Assembly (NCBI GenBank): GCA_900100095.1 | Contig: FMTN01000007.1 | Location: 124,001-188,000 of the forward strand | From: Lachnospiraceae bacterium C10 | GTDB lineage: Bacteria > Bacillota > Clostridia > Lachnospirales > Lachnospiraceae | Reading direction: 5' to 3' | DNA length: 64,000 bases | Shown: positions 25,238 through 33,079 of the stretch, piece after piece | How positions within the stretch are numbered: the stretch's first letter is position 1 | Layout of the letters: each line of letters begins with the position of its first letter | Made by a program: the position numbers and the translations under genes | The notes under the pieces: model-generated | The model's input: only the letters and a program-made list of their open reading frames with translations | Told to the model about the DNA's origin: nothing | Database searches by the model: none

Positions 25238-25318
25238 TATACAGTTATATTCATTTTATGGGATAAAAATACAAAACACAGTTGAAGTTCTGAAAGTTCT
25301 TGTGTATTATTATGCAAA
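25238..25318. promoter_or_regulatory. ARG-box-like operators between argG and the argJBD operon
   Basis: The 18 bases TGTGTATTATTATGCAAA (25301-25318) match the ArgR consensus WNTGAATWWWWATTCANW at 16 positions, with the two mismatches placed symmetrically. A weaker site (25238-25255, about 15 of 18) contains an intact ATTCATT half. Both lie in the divergent arg intergenic region, as expected for ArgR repression by arginine. No argR gene is in the window. Confidence 0.55.
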
Positions 25319-25362
25319 AGAAAAAGCGTAGACAATTCTGTGATTTTAGAGCTGAAAAAGGG

Positions 25363-25368
25363 TATACT
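25363..25368 (+). promoter_or_regulatory. Probable -10 box of the GNAT-argJBD operon
   Basis: TATACT preceded by GGG stands 59 bases before the GNAT start. The best -35 candidate (GTGATT, 17 bases upstream) is poor, so the promoter may need an extended -10 contact or activation. Confidence 0.45.
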
Positions 25369-25426
25369 GAATGTGTTGTGCCTTTTTGACGTGTTACAGT
25401 GTCATACAAGTAGAAATGGAAAAAGA

Positions 25427-25882
25427 ATGAAAGATGTTATAATCAGGCCTCTTGTAATGGAAGATTACGAGAAGGTTCACAGGCTATGGATGAGTATTCA
25501 TGGATTTGGAATACGATCGATTGATGATTCGGAGGATGGAATACGTCGTTTCCTGCGTCGGAATCCCGATATATCGGTTGTAGCAGAAGTAAAAGGAGAG
25601 ATTGTAGGAAGCATTCTATGCGGTCATGATGGAAGAACAGGGAGTTTCTATCATGTTTGTGTCAGAGAAGATTTCAGAAGAAAGGGAATCGGAAAGGCGA
25701 TGGCAACAAAATGTATGATTGCCCTTCAAAGGGAGCAGGTGAATAAAATTTCACTGGTCGCTTTTTCGGATAACAAGGTCGGGAATCAATTCTGGCAGGA
25801 GGAAGGCTGGATCAGACGATCGGATTTTAACTGCTACGATTTTTATCTGAATAAAGAGAATATAACAAAATTTAATCAGTAA
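25427..25882 (+). CDS. GNAT acetyltransferase at the head of the arg operon, 151 aa
   Basis: Acetyl-CoA-binding motif A of the GNAT fold is clear: FYHVCVREDFRRKGIGKAMA (the R/Q-x-x-G-x-G/A loop is RRKGIG). It is preceded by SVVAEVKGEIVGSILCG and followed by ISLVAFSDNKVGNQFWQEEG. ATG 25427 is chosen over an upstream reading because the upstream codons do not resemble GNAT. It lies 32 bases before argJ on the same strand. Its place suggests that the substrate may be glutamate, i.e. a short N-acetylglutamate synthase supplementing ArgJ, but the sequence alone cannot show this; a ribosomal or small-molecule acetylase is the alternative. Confidence 0.85.
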   Translation: MKDVIIRPLVMEDYEKVHRLWMSIHGFGIRSIDDSEDGIRRFLRRNPDISVVAEVKGEIVGSILCGHDGRTGSFYHVCVREDFRRKGIGKAMATKCMIALQREQVNKISLVAFSDNKVGNQFWQEEGWIRRSDFNCYDFYLNKENITKFNQ

Positions 25883-25914
25883 CCGGAGGGATACAGGAAA
25901 GAAAGGCGTTTTTT

Positions 25915-27141
25915 ATGGAAAAGAAAAAAGGTGGCGTAACAGCAGCAAAAGGATATATGGCATCCCATACAGCAGCAGGAATTAAATATAAGGATCGGGA
26001 TGATATGGCCCTTATTTTCAGCAGTCTGCCATGTAAGGCGGCAGGAACATTTACGCGGAATGTGGTGAAGGCGGCTCCGGTTTTATTTGACCGGAAGATG
26101 GTGCAGTCATCCGATCACATTCAGGCGGTTGTTATCAATGCAGGAATTGCAAATGCATGTACCGGAGAGGAAGGGTATGGATATTGCAGGGAAACAGCGG
26201 ATGCGTGTGAAGCGGTTCTTGGACTTGAAAAGGACAGTACCCTGGTGGCTTCAACTGGGGTGATTGGAATGCAGCTTCCAATTGAGAAGTTAAAAGCGGC
26301 TCTTTTGCCGCTGTCAAAAGGCTTGGAGGATACCGTCGAGGCAGGAAATGCAGCAGCAAAAGCAATTATGACAACGGACACAAAGGAGAAGGAAGCCGCT
26401 GTGACCATTACCCTTTCGGACGGAACCGTTGTCACCATTGGTGGAATGGCGAAGGGAAGCGGTATGATTCATCCGGATATGTGTACCATGCTTTGTTTTA
26501 TTACGACAGATGCTGTGATCGATCGCCGGCTTTTGCAGAATGCACTTTCATCGGTGGTACAGGACAGCTTTAATATGATATCTGTCGATGGAGACACCTC
26601 TACCAATGATACCTGCCTTCTACTGGCCAATGGAGCTGCAGGCAATCAAAAGATTGAGGAGGATACACCGGATTATGCTCTGTTTTATGAGGCGCTTTCC
26701 TATGTGGCAACCACTCTGGCAAAAAAGATGGCAGGAGATGGTGAAGGGGCAACAGCGCTGTTTGAAGTCACCGCAAAACATTGCAGAACGAAGGAAGAGG
26801 CTAAAATTTTTGCAAAGTCGGTAATCACATCAAGCCTTACCAAGGCAGCAATCTTTGGTCATGATGCTAACTGGGGAAGAATTTTATGTGCCCTCGGCTA
26901 CGCCGGTTGTGATTTTGATCCGTTGAATGTAGATCTTACGATTTGCAGTAAGGCAGGGGAAATCAGGCTGGTAGAAAACGGAGTGGCACTTTCCTACAGT
27001 GAACAGGAGGCTACAAAGGTTCTTTCAGAAGAGCAGGTGACCTGCATCTGCGATATGAAGCAGGGAGACTGTGAGGCGACCGCCTGGGGATGTGACCTGA
27101 CATATGACTATGTCAAGATCAATGCGGATTATCGTTCTTGA
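25915..27141 (+). CDS. argJ: Bifunctional ornithine acetyltransferase/N-acetylglutamate synthase, 408 aa
   Basis: ArgJ moves the acetyl group from N-acetylornithine to glutamate, allowing the acetyl cycle of arginine synthesis. The autocleavage region is visible as AKGSGMIHPDMCTMLCFITT, with the nucleophilic threonine at the start of the beta chain (the usual motif has MA..GSGMI..NMATML). The N-terminus GGVTAAKGYMASHTAAGIK and the C-terminal HDANWGRILCALGY are also diagnostic. Met-Cys-Thr-Met-Leu replaces the common Met-Ala-Thr-Met-Leu, retaining the threonine. It is followed 27 bases later by argB. Confidence 0.95.
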   Translation: MEKKKGGVTAAKGYMASHTAAGIKYKDRDDMALIFSSLPCKAAGTFTRNVVKAAPVLFDRKMVQSSDHIQAVVINAGIANACTGEEGYGYCRETADACEAVLGLEKDSTLVASTGVIGMQLPIEKLKAALLPLSKGLEDTVEAGNAAAKAIMTTDTKEKEAAVTITLSDGTVVTIGGMAKGSGMIHPDMCTMLCFITTDAVIDRRLLQNALSSVVQDSFNMISVDGDTSTNDTCLLLANGAAGNQKIEEDTPDYALFYEALSYVATTLAKKMAGDGEGATALFEVTAKHCRTKEEAKIFAKSVITSSLTKAAIFGHDANWGRILCALGYAGCDFDPLNVDLTICSKAGEIRLVENGVALSYSEQEATKVLSEEQVTCICDMKQGDCEATAWGCDLTYDYVKINADYRS

Positions 27142-27168
27142 TATCGAAGGAAAAAGGAGAAAAGGAAA

Positions 27169-28068
27169 ATGAAAAAAGATACCATGCAGGATGCAAAGGA
27201 AAAGGCGGAGGTTCTGATTGAAGCACTGCCTTATATTCAAAGGTTTAACCGTAAAATCATCGTTGTAAAATACGGTGGTTCAGCTATGGTGGATGAAGAA
27301 TTAAAGCAGCAGGTGATTCAGGATGTCGCTCTTCTAAAGCTTGTTGGATTCAAACCCATCATTGTACACGGCGGCGGAAAAGAAATCAGCAAATGGGTCG
27401 AAAAATCCGGCATGGAGCCAAAGTTTGTGAATGGACTTCGTGTAACAGATGACCAGACAATGGAAATTGCTGAGATGGTCTTAAACAGGGTGAACAAATC
27501 CCTGGTAGCTATGGTTGAAAAGCTTGGAGTATCTGCCGTTGGTATCAGCGGAAAAGATGGCGGATTACTTAAAGTTGAAAAAAAGTACTCCAACGGAGAG
27601 GATATTGGCTATGTGGGAGAGATTAAGGAAGTCAATCCGAAGATTATCCATGATCTGTTGAATCGGGACTTCCTGCCGATTGTTTGTCCGATCGGAATGG
27701 ATGATGATTATCATACCTATAATATCAATGCAGATGATGCAGCTTGCGCCATTGCGAAGGCGTTAGAAGCTGAAAAACTGGCATTTTTAACAGATATTGA
27801 AGGTGTTTATAAAGATCCGGAGGATTCTTCTTCCTTGATATCAGAGCTGACTGTAACGGAAGCAAAGGATCTGATCACAAAGGGTTTCATTGGAGGAGGA
27901 ATGTTGCCTAAGCTTACGAATTGCATTGAAGCAATTGAAGAAGGTGTATCCAGAGTGCATATTCTGGATGGACGAATTGCACATTGCCTACTGCTTGAAA
28001 TCTTTACGAATAAAGGTATTGGAACAGCTATTTTAGAGGACGAACAGGAGAAATATTACAATGAATAA
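27169..28068 (+). CDS. argB: N-acetylglutamate kinase, 299 aa
   Basis: ArgB phosphorylates N-acetylglutamate with ATP. Family motifs are present: [11 protein letters not shown] near the N-terminus, [20 protein letters not shown] for phosphate and substrate, [34 protein letters not shown], and [19 protein letters not shown]. The N-terminal helix that precedes the kinase core ([17 protein letters not shown]) is characteristic of the arginine-feedback-inhibited, hexameric ArgB type, so allosteric inhibition by arginine is likely. AAAGGAGAAAAGG precedes the ATG. It overlaps argD by 8 bases. Confidence 0.96.
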   Translation: MKKDTMQDAKEKAEVLIEALPYIQRFNRKIIVVKYGGSAMVDEELKQQVIQDVALLKLVGFKPIIVHGGGKEISKWVEKSGMEPKFVNGLRVTDDQTMEIAEMVLNRVNKSLVAMVEKLGVSAVGISGKDGGLLKVEKKYSNGEDIGYVGEIKEVNPKIIHDLLNRDFLPIVCPIGMDDDYHTYNINADDAACAIAKALEAEKLAFLTDIEGVYKDPEDSSSLISELTVTEAKDLITKGFIGGGMLPKLTNCIEAIEEGVSRVHILDGRIAHCLLLEIFTNKGIGTAILEDEQEKYYNE

Positions 28069-29257
28069 TGAGGAATATTTACGCGATACCGAGCAGAATC
28101 TTTTCCATGTATATCAGAGATTTCCGGTAATATTTCACCATGGAGAGGGTGTCTATCTCTATGATACCGATCAGAAGAAATACCTGGATTTCGGAAGCGG
28201 GATCGGTGTAATGGCATTAGGCTATCATGATGCAGAGTACACACAGGCGTTAAAGGATCAGGTGGATCTTTTGCTGCACACATCGAATCTGTATTACCAT
28301 CAGCCACTTCATGATGCGGGAGAGGCTGTTGTAAAGGTTTGTGGAATGGATCGTGTTTTCTTTACCAATTCCGGTGCAGAGGCAATTGAGGGTGCACTTA
28401 AAACAGCAAAAAAATATGCATATCAAAAGCACGGCAAGAAAAAATATGAAGTAATTGCCATGGAACACAGTTTTCATGGTCGTACGGTTGGTGCGCTTTC
28501 GGTTACAGGAAATGAACATTACAGAGAAGCCTTCTATCCTTTGATGGACGGAGCAAGGTTTGCCACCTTTAATGATTACGAGAGCGTAGAAGAACTTGTA
28601 AATGAAAATACCTGCGCCATTCTTATGGAGACCATTCAAGGAGAGGGAGGAATCTATCCGGCTGACCGGGAGTTTTTGTGTAAAATCCGCAGACTTTGTG
28701 ATGAGAAGGGAATCCTTCTGATTTTGGATGAGATTCAATGCGGAATCGGTCGTAGCGGATCGATGTTTGCTTTCCAGTCATATGGTATCCGTCCGGATAT
28801 TCTTACGATGGCAAAGGCTCTCGGAGGTGGTGTTCCGGTTGGTGCGTTTGCGGTTACAGAGGAGGTTGCTGCTCATTCCCTTGTACCGGGGGATCACGGC
28901 ACGACCTACGGAGGAAATCCGCTTGTGACCCGGGCGGTTTCTACCTCACTTTCTATTTTTGAAAAACGAGATATCACTGGGCACGTAAAAGAATTAACAC
29001 CGTATTTTGAGGGGATTCTTGATGATTTCGTCCGGCGTTATGATTTCGTGCAGGAGCATCGCGGTATGGGCTTTATGCAGGGGCTTGTCCTCACCATTCC
29101 TGTTGGAGACGTTGTGAAAAAGGGATTGGAAGAGGGGCTTGTTCTTTTGTCCGCCGGAAATAATGTTCTTCGCATGCTTCCGCCATTGATCATGGACAAG
29201 GCTGGTTTTGACGAAATGCATGAAAAACTGACAAGGATCTTCGATGGCTTTGCATGA
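28061..29257 (+). CDS. argD: Acetylornithine aminotransferase, 398 aa
   Basis: This PLP enzyme converts N-acetylglutamate semialdehyde to N-acetylornithine with glutamate. Motifs: [64 protein letters not shown], the PLP lysine in [18 protein letters not shown], and [10 protein letters not shown]. The protein is normal in length for ArgD. It is the last gene of the operon; no argC or argF is found in the window. No strong terminator follows, and a new promoter for comEA lies 8 bases after the stop. Confidence 0.94.
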   Translation: MNNEEYLRDTEQNLFHVYQRFPVIFHHGEGVYLYDTDQKKYLDFGSGIGVMALGYHDAEYTQALKDQVDLLLHTSNLYYHQPLHDAGEAVVKVCGMDRVFFTNSGAEAIEGALKTAKKYAYQKHGKKKYEVIAMEHSFHGRTVGALSVTGNEHYREAFYPLMDGARFATFNDYESVEELVNENTCAILMETIQGEGGIYPADREFLCKIRRLCDEKGILLILDEIQCGIGRSGSMFAFQSYGIRPDILTMAKALGGGVPVGAFAVTEEVAAHSLVPGDHGTTYGGNPLVTRAVSTSLSIFEKRDITGHVKELTPYFEGILDDFVRRYDFVQEHRGMGFMQGLVLTIPVGDVVKKGLEEGLVLLSAGNNVLRMLPPLIMDKAGFDEMHEKLTRIFDGFA

Positions 29258-29265
29258 CTTTTATC

Positions 29266-29294
29266 TTGTAAAACAAACCGAATTTTAATAAAAT
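29266..29294 (+). promoter_or_regulatory. comEA promoter
   Basis: TTGTAA (29266-29271) and TAAAAT (29289-29294) are separated by 17 bases. The comEA start codon is 43 bases after the -10 box. Confidence 0.6.
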
Positions 29295-29336
29295 AAAATC
29301 GTGCAGATTGATCGGTCTTCCATATGGAGGAACGAT

Positions 29337-29969
29337 ATGAAAAAGACAGTGTGTAAGATTTTATTTACAGGACTGCTTTGCTTCCTTTTTGTTTTATCCG
29401 GATGCTCACGTTCGTCTTATTTGCAGGCGAAGGGAGCGCAGGAAGAACAGGGGAAGACAAAGCTTTCTTTAGGTTCAATGTCACATAAGAAGGCCCGGTC
29501 CGAAGTAAAAGAGGCTCCGAAAGGACAGACCATTTTTGTTCAGGTCGCAGGACAGGTGCACCATCCCGGTGTATATGAGTTACAAAAGGACAGTCGTGTG
29601 TTTGAAGCGATTCGTGCGGCTGGCGGTCTTACGAAGAAGGCTTACGACAGAGAACTGAATCAGGCATCTGTGCTTGAGGATGGACAGAAGATCTATGTCT
29701 TTTCGGTGAAGGAGTTAAAAAAGGAACAGTCGGAAAATCAAACAACTTCTTCTACCACAAAGGACGGTTCACAGACGGATCTGGTCCATTTGAATCAGGC
29801 AGATAAGAATTTGCTTATGACCCTTCCGGGAATCGGATCGAGCCGGGCAGATGCTATTCTGGCGTATCGTGAAGAGCACGGTGCTTTTAAAGATACCAAG
29901 GATCTTACGAAAGTAAGTGGAATCGGACCCTCTATCTTTGAAAAGATAAAAGATAAAATAATAATATAG
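29337..29969 (+). CDS. comEA: Competence protein ComEA-like DNA-binding lipoprotein, 210 aa
   Basis: ComEA binds double-stranded DNA outside the membrane and hands it to the ComEC channel. A lipoprotein-type signal (LLCFLFVLSGCSRSSY, lipobox LSGC) opens the protein. Residues about 65-130 form an SLBB/soluble-ligand domain (IFVQVAGQVHHPGVYEL, FEAIRAAGGLTKKA). The C-terminal 65 residues carry the helix-hairpin-helix pair (VHLNQADKNLLMTLPGIG, SSRADAILAYREEHGAF, LTKVSGIGPSIFEKI). TGGAGG precedes the ATG at 29337. A lipid anchor rather than the membrane helix of Bacillus ComEA is a difference worth noting. The ComEC gene is four genes downstream. Confidence 0.9.
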   Translation: MKKTVCKILFTGLLCFLFVLSGCSRSSYLQAKGAQEEQGKTKLSLGSMSHKKARSEVKEAPKGQTIFVQVAGQVHHPGVYELQKDSRVFEAIRAAGGLTKKAYDRELNQASVLEDGQKIYVFSVKELKKEQSENQTTSSTTKDGSQTDLVHLNQADKNLLMTLPGIGSSRADAILAYREEHGAFKDTKDLTKVSGIGPSIFEKIKDKIII

Positions 29970-29988
29970 ATTGTTGGTTGAGGATAAA

Positions 29989-30675
29989 ATGGCTAGAGTA
30001 TTGGTAGTAGATGACGAGAAGTTGATTGTTAAAGGAATCCGTTTTTCACTGGAGCAGGACGGAATGCAGGTGGATTGCGCCTATGACGGTGAAGAAGCTT
30101 TGGAAAAGGCGACAGAAGGAGAGTATGATATGATTCTTTTGGATGTGATGCTTCCGAAACTGGATGGATTTCAAGTGTGTCAGCGGATTCGTGAATTCTC
30201 ATCTGTTCCGATTATGATGTTGACGGCCAAGGGTGATGATATGGATAAGATTCTGGGCCTGGAATATGGTGCGGATGATTATATTACAAAGCCTTTTAAT
30301 ATCCTGGAGGTAAAGGCGAGAATCAAGGCTGTTATGAGAAGAAGCCGTCCAAAAGATGCTTCGCCGGAAAATAATCACCAGATTACAAGCGGTGATGTGC
30401 GGATTGATAATGACAGTCGTCGTCTGTTTATTAAAGACAAGGAATTTAATCTGACAACAAAGGAATTTGAAATGCTTTGCCTTCTGGTAACCAATCCTGG
30501 AAAAGTATATAGCAGGGATGTCCTCCTTAAAGAAATCTGGGGGGCGGATTTCCCGGGAGACGCCAGAACAGTGGATGTTCATATTCGTCGACTTCGTGAG
30601 AAGATTGAGCCGAATCCAAGTGAGCCGCGTTATGTACATACGAAGTGGGGACTTGGCTATTACTATCAGAAATAA
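29989..30675 (+). CDS. OmpR/PhoB-type response regulator, 228 aa
   Basis: The receiver domain shows ARVLVVDDEK, the phospho-acceptor aspartate in YDMILLDVMLPKLDGFQVC, Thr/Ser in PIMMLTAKGDD and the Lys in DDYITKPFN. The C-terminal winged-helix domain shows LTTKEFEMLCLLVTNPGKVY, then ARTVDVHIRRLREKIEPNP and KWGLGYYYQ. It is a transcription regulator paired with the histidine kinase 18 bases downstream. ATG 29989 has GAGG just upstream. The pair sits between comEA and comEC; the regulated genes are unknown but could include its neighbours. Confidence 0.94.
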   Translation: MARVLVVDDEKLIVKGIRFSLEQDGMQVDCAYDGEEALEKATEGEYDMILLDVMLPKLDGFQVCQRIREFSSVPIMMLTAKGDDMDKILGLEYGADDYITKPFNILEVKARIKAVMRRSRPKDASPENNHQITSGDVRIDNDSRRLFIKDKEFNLTTKEFEMLCLLVTNPGKVYSRDVLLKEIWGADFPGDARTVDVHIRRLREKIEPNPSEPRYVHTKWGLGYYYQK

Positions 30676-30693
30676 GGGTTTTGGTTCTAAATT

Positions 30694-32127
30694 ATGAAGC
30701 GTTTTTCACTACCGAATATTTTTAATAGTTTACGTGTCAGAATCTTTATGCTGGTGCTCCTGATGGGATTGATTCCGGGAACATTGATAGGTTCTTTGTT
30801 TTTTCAGATGTACCAGAAGAAGGCATTGAGCAATGACGCTGTGTCAATGACATCCCAAGCGCAGCTTTTATCGAATCAGATCGTTACCACGGGATATTTG
30901 TCGAATCCGGATATGGATACCATCAATCGTCAGCTGATGGCCCTTGGGAATATCTATTCCGGTCGCGTTATGATTCTTAATAAATCTCTTCAGGTCGTAA
31001 ATGACACCTATGATATTTACACAGGAAGAACAATGGTATGGCAGAATGCGATTCTTGCACTGCGGGGTAAGAGAAGTTCGACCTTTGATCATGACAGTCA
31101 TTGTCAGATTATCGCGGTTCCGATTATGGGAACCGGTTCCGGCAATACGGTAGAAGGTGTTATTGTCCTTACAAAGTCTACGGATTATCTGGAGCAGAAT
31201 GTGAATTTTTATACCAGACTTCTGGTATTCTGCATTCTTGTTGTAGGAATCATTGCCACAATTATTGCATTGGTTGCATCCATTTATTTGACGGACCCGT
31301 TACGAAAACTTTCAACTGCCATTCTTAACCGGAATAACAGCGGAGAACAGGTCATGGTTTTGGATGTGGCGGAGACAGCCGAAATTTCAAAGCATTTCAA
31401 CGAAGTTATGAGTCGAATGGACGAGATTGATGCCTCCCGTCAGGAGTTTGTATCGAATGTGTCCCATGAGCTTAAGACGCCTCTGACTTCGATGAAAGTA
31501 CTGGCGGATTCTCTTAATTCCATGGGTGATGATGTGCCGGTTGAGTTGTATCGGGATTTCATGGACGATATCACACATGAGATTGATCGTGAGACAAAGA
31601 TCATCAATGACCTTCTGTCTCTTGTCCGGATGGATAAGTCGGGTGTGACACTTAATATTGAAGCAAAGAACATCAATGAAATGCTCGAGCAGCTGATGAA
31701 ACGTCTTCGTCCTATTGCAGAAAAGAATCAGGTGGAACTTGTTATGGAATCCTTCCGTCCGGTTACGGCAGAAGTGGATGAGGTGAAGTTCTCCCTTGCG
31801 ATTATGAATCTGATTGAGAACGGTATCAAATACAATCAGCCGGGAGGCTATGTTCATGTATCTTTGAATGCAGATCATCAATACTTCTTTATTCGGGTGG
31901 AAGATTCCGGTATGGGAATTCCGGAGGAATCCCTGAATCGTATTTTCGAGCGATTCTTCCGCGTGGACAAGTCACATTCCAGAGAAATCGGTGGAACGGG
32001 ACTTGGTCTTGCCATTACGAAAAATGCAATTGACATGCATCAGGGACAGATTCAGGTTCATTCCATGCTGGGAGAAGGTACAACATTTGATGTACGTGTT
32101 CCGTTGAATTATATTAAGGAGTCATAA
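30694..32127 (+). CDS. Membrane sensor histidine kinase, 477 aa
   Basis: A first membrane helix (VRIFMLVLLMGLIPGTLIGS) and a second (LLVFCILVVGIIATIIALVA, about residue 170-192) bracket an extracellular sensor of about 135 residues. A HAMP linker follows. The dimerisation domain carries the phospho-accepting histidine in FVSNVSHELKTPLTSM. The ATPase domain has N-box NLIENGIKYNQ, DSGMGIPEE, and FRVDKSHSREIGGTGLGLAI. It would phosphorylate the response regulator encoded just upstream. The general design resembles cell-envelope sensors of the WalK/PhoR type. The signal is unknown. Confidence 0.94.
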   Translation: MKRFSLPNIFNSLRVRIFMLVLLMGLIPGTLIGSLFFQMYQKKALSNDAVSMTSQAQLLSNQIVTTGYLSNPDMDTINRQLMALGNIYSGRVMILNKSLQVVNDTYDIYTGRTMVWQNAILALRGKRSSTFDHDSHCQIIAVPIMGTGSGNTVEGVIVLTKSTDYLEQNVNFYTRLLVFCILVVGIIATIIALVASIYLTDPLRKLSTAILNRNNSGEQVMVLDVAETAEISKHFNEVMSRMDEIDASRQEFVSNVSHELKTPLTSMKVLADSLNSMGDDVPVELYRDFMDDITHEIDRETKIINDLLSLVRMDKSGVTLNIEAKNINEMLEQLMKRLRPIAEKNQVELVMESFRPVTAEVDEVKFSLAIMNLIENGIKYNQPGGYVHVSLNADHQYFFIRVEDSGMGIPEESLNRIFERFFRVDKSHSREIGGTGLGLAITKNAIDMHQGQIQVHSMLGEGTTFDVRVPLNYIKES

Positions 32128-33069
32128 GTGAAGAAGAATACAAATCAATTTTTGCGAATCGTTGTTTGCTTTAGTATCCTTCTTGTGTTTTTTACAGCTT
32201 GCGGTTCAAAGCGTTCTTCTCAGAAGGTGGATAAAGGCGACGTTACCATTTACTATCTGAATCAGACTAAGACATCGCTGTATCCGGTTGGTGTTAAGAT
32301 GAAAGAAAAGACAACACCGGAGAGGATTCATTATCTTATTACAAAGCTTTCAACGAACGTGGAGGATGCAGACTATACGAATCCGATTCCGGACAGTGTC
32401 AGTGTTCGTCATACCACGTTAAAAGGCAGAAAGCTTACTGTTTCCTTCAGTAGGGATTATCAGACGCTGAATTCAGAACAGGAAGCATTGCTCCGTGCAG
32501 CCGTTGTGAAGACTCTGATTCAGTTAAGAGGAATTGATTCGATTTCTTTTAAAATTGTTGATGAGGCTTTGCTTGATGGACAGGGTAGCCCGATTGGTGC
32601 AATGACGGCGGACTCTTTTGTTGATGATTTCGGAAGTGAGCAGGATTCTGCCCGTGAGGCGGAATTGACCTTATTCTATCCGGTGGCGGATGGCAGTGGA
32701 ATCTGTCGTGAGGTCCACGATGTTCACTATAATGAAAATGTTCCGTTGGCACAGGTTGTACTTCGGCAGCTAGGGAAAAAGCCGGAGACAGCGGATGCAC
32801 TTCCGGCCATTCCGTCCAATGTGAAAGTTCTGTCGGTTAATACCAGTGATGGTGTTTGCTATGTGGATCTGGATCAGTCCCTGTTCAATAATGAAACGGT
32901 AAGCTATCAGAAGATGGCGATTTATTCTATTGTCAATTCACTTTGTAAGCTTGATCAGATCAATCGTGTACAGATTATGATCGGATCAGGTGAAAATGCC
33001 ACGATCCTCGAATCAGACGATTTAAGCAATACATTTGCAGCAGATGAATCATTCGTTTTAAATCAATGA
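32128..33069 (+). CDS. GerMN-domain lipoprotein, 313 aa
   Basis: The GTG at 32128 follows the kinase stop directly, with AAGGAG 8 bases upstream inside that gene. A lipoprotein signal is present (IVVCFSILLVFFTACGSK, lipobox FTAC). Two GerMN-type repeats follow, each about 110 residues: VTIYYLNQTKTSLYPVGV onward, and LTLFYPVADGSGICREVH onward with VKVLSVNTSDGVCYVDLD. GerMN domains occur in spore germination protein GerM and in LpqB-type lipoproteins linked to two-component kinases. The coupling to a sensor kinase gene fits that second theme: it may modulate the kinase outside the membrane. A sporulation role is the alternative. Confidence 0.85.
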   Translation: MKKNTNQFLRIVVCFSILLVFFTACGSKRSSQKVDKGDVTIYYLNQTKTSLYPVGVKMKEKTTPERIHYLITKLSTNVEDADYTNPIPDSVSVRHTTLKGRKLTVSFSRDYQTLNSEQEALLRAAVVKTLIQLRGIDSISFKIVDEALLDGQGSPIGAMTADSFVDDFGSEQDSAREAELTLFYPVADGSGICREVHDVHYNENVPLAQVVLRQLGKKPETADALPAIPSNVKVLSVNTSDGVCYVDLDQSLFNNETVSYQKMAIYSIVNSLCKLDQINRVQIMIGSGENATILESDDLSNTFAADESFVLNQ

Positions 33070-33079
33070 GGTGATTTTT

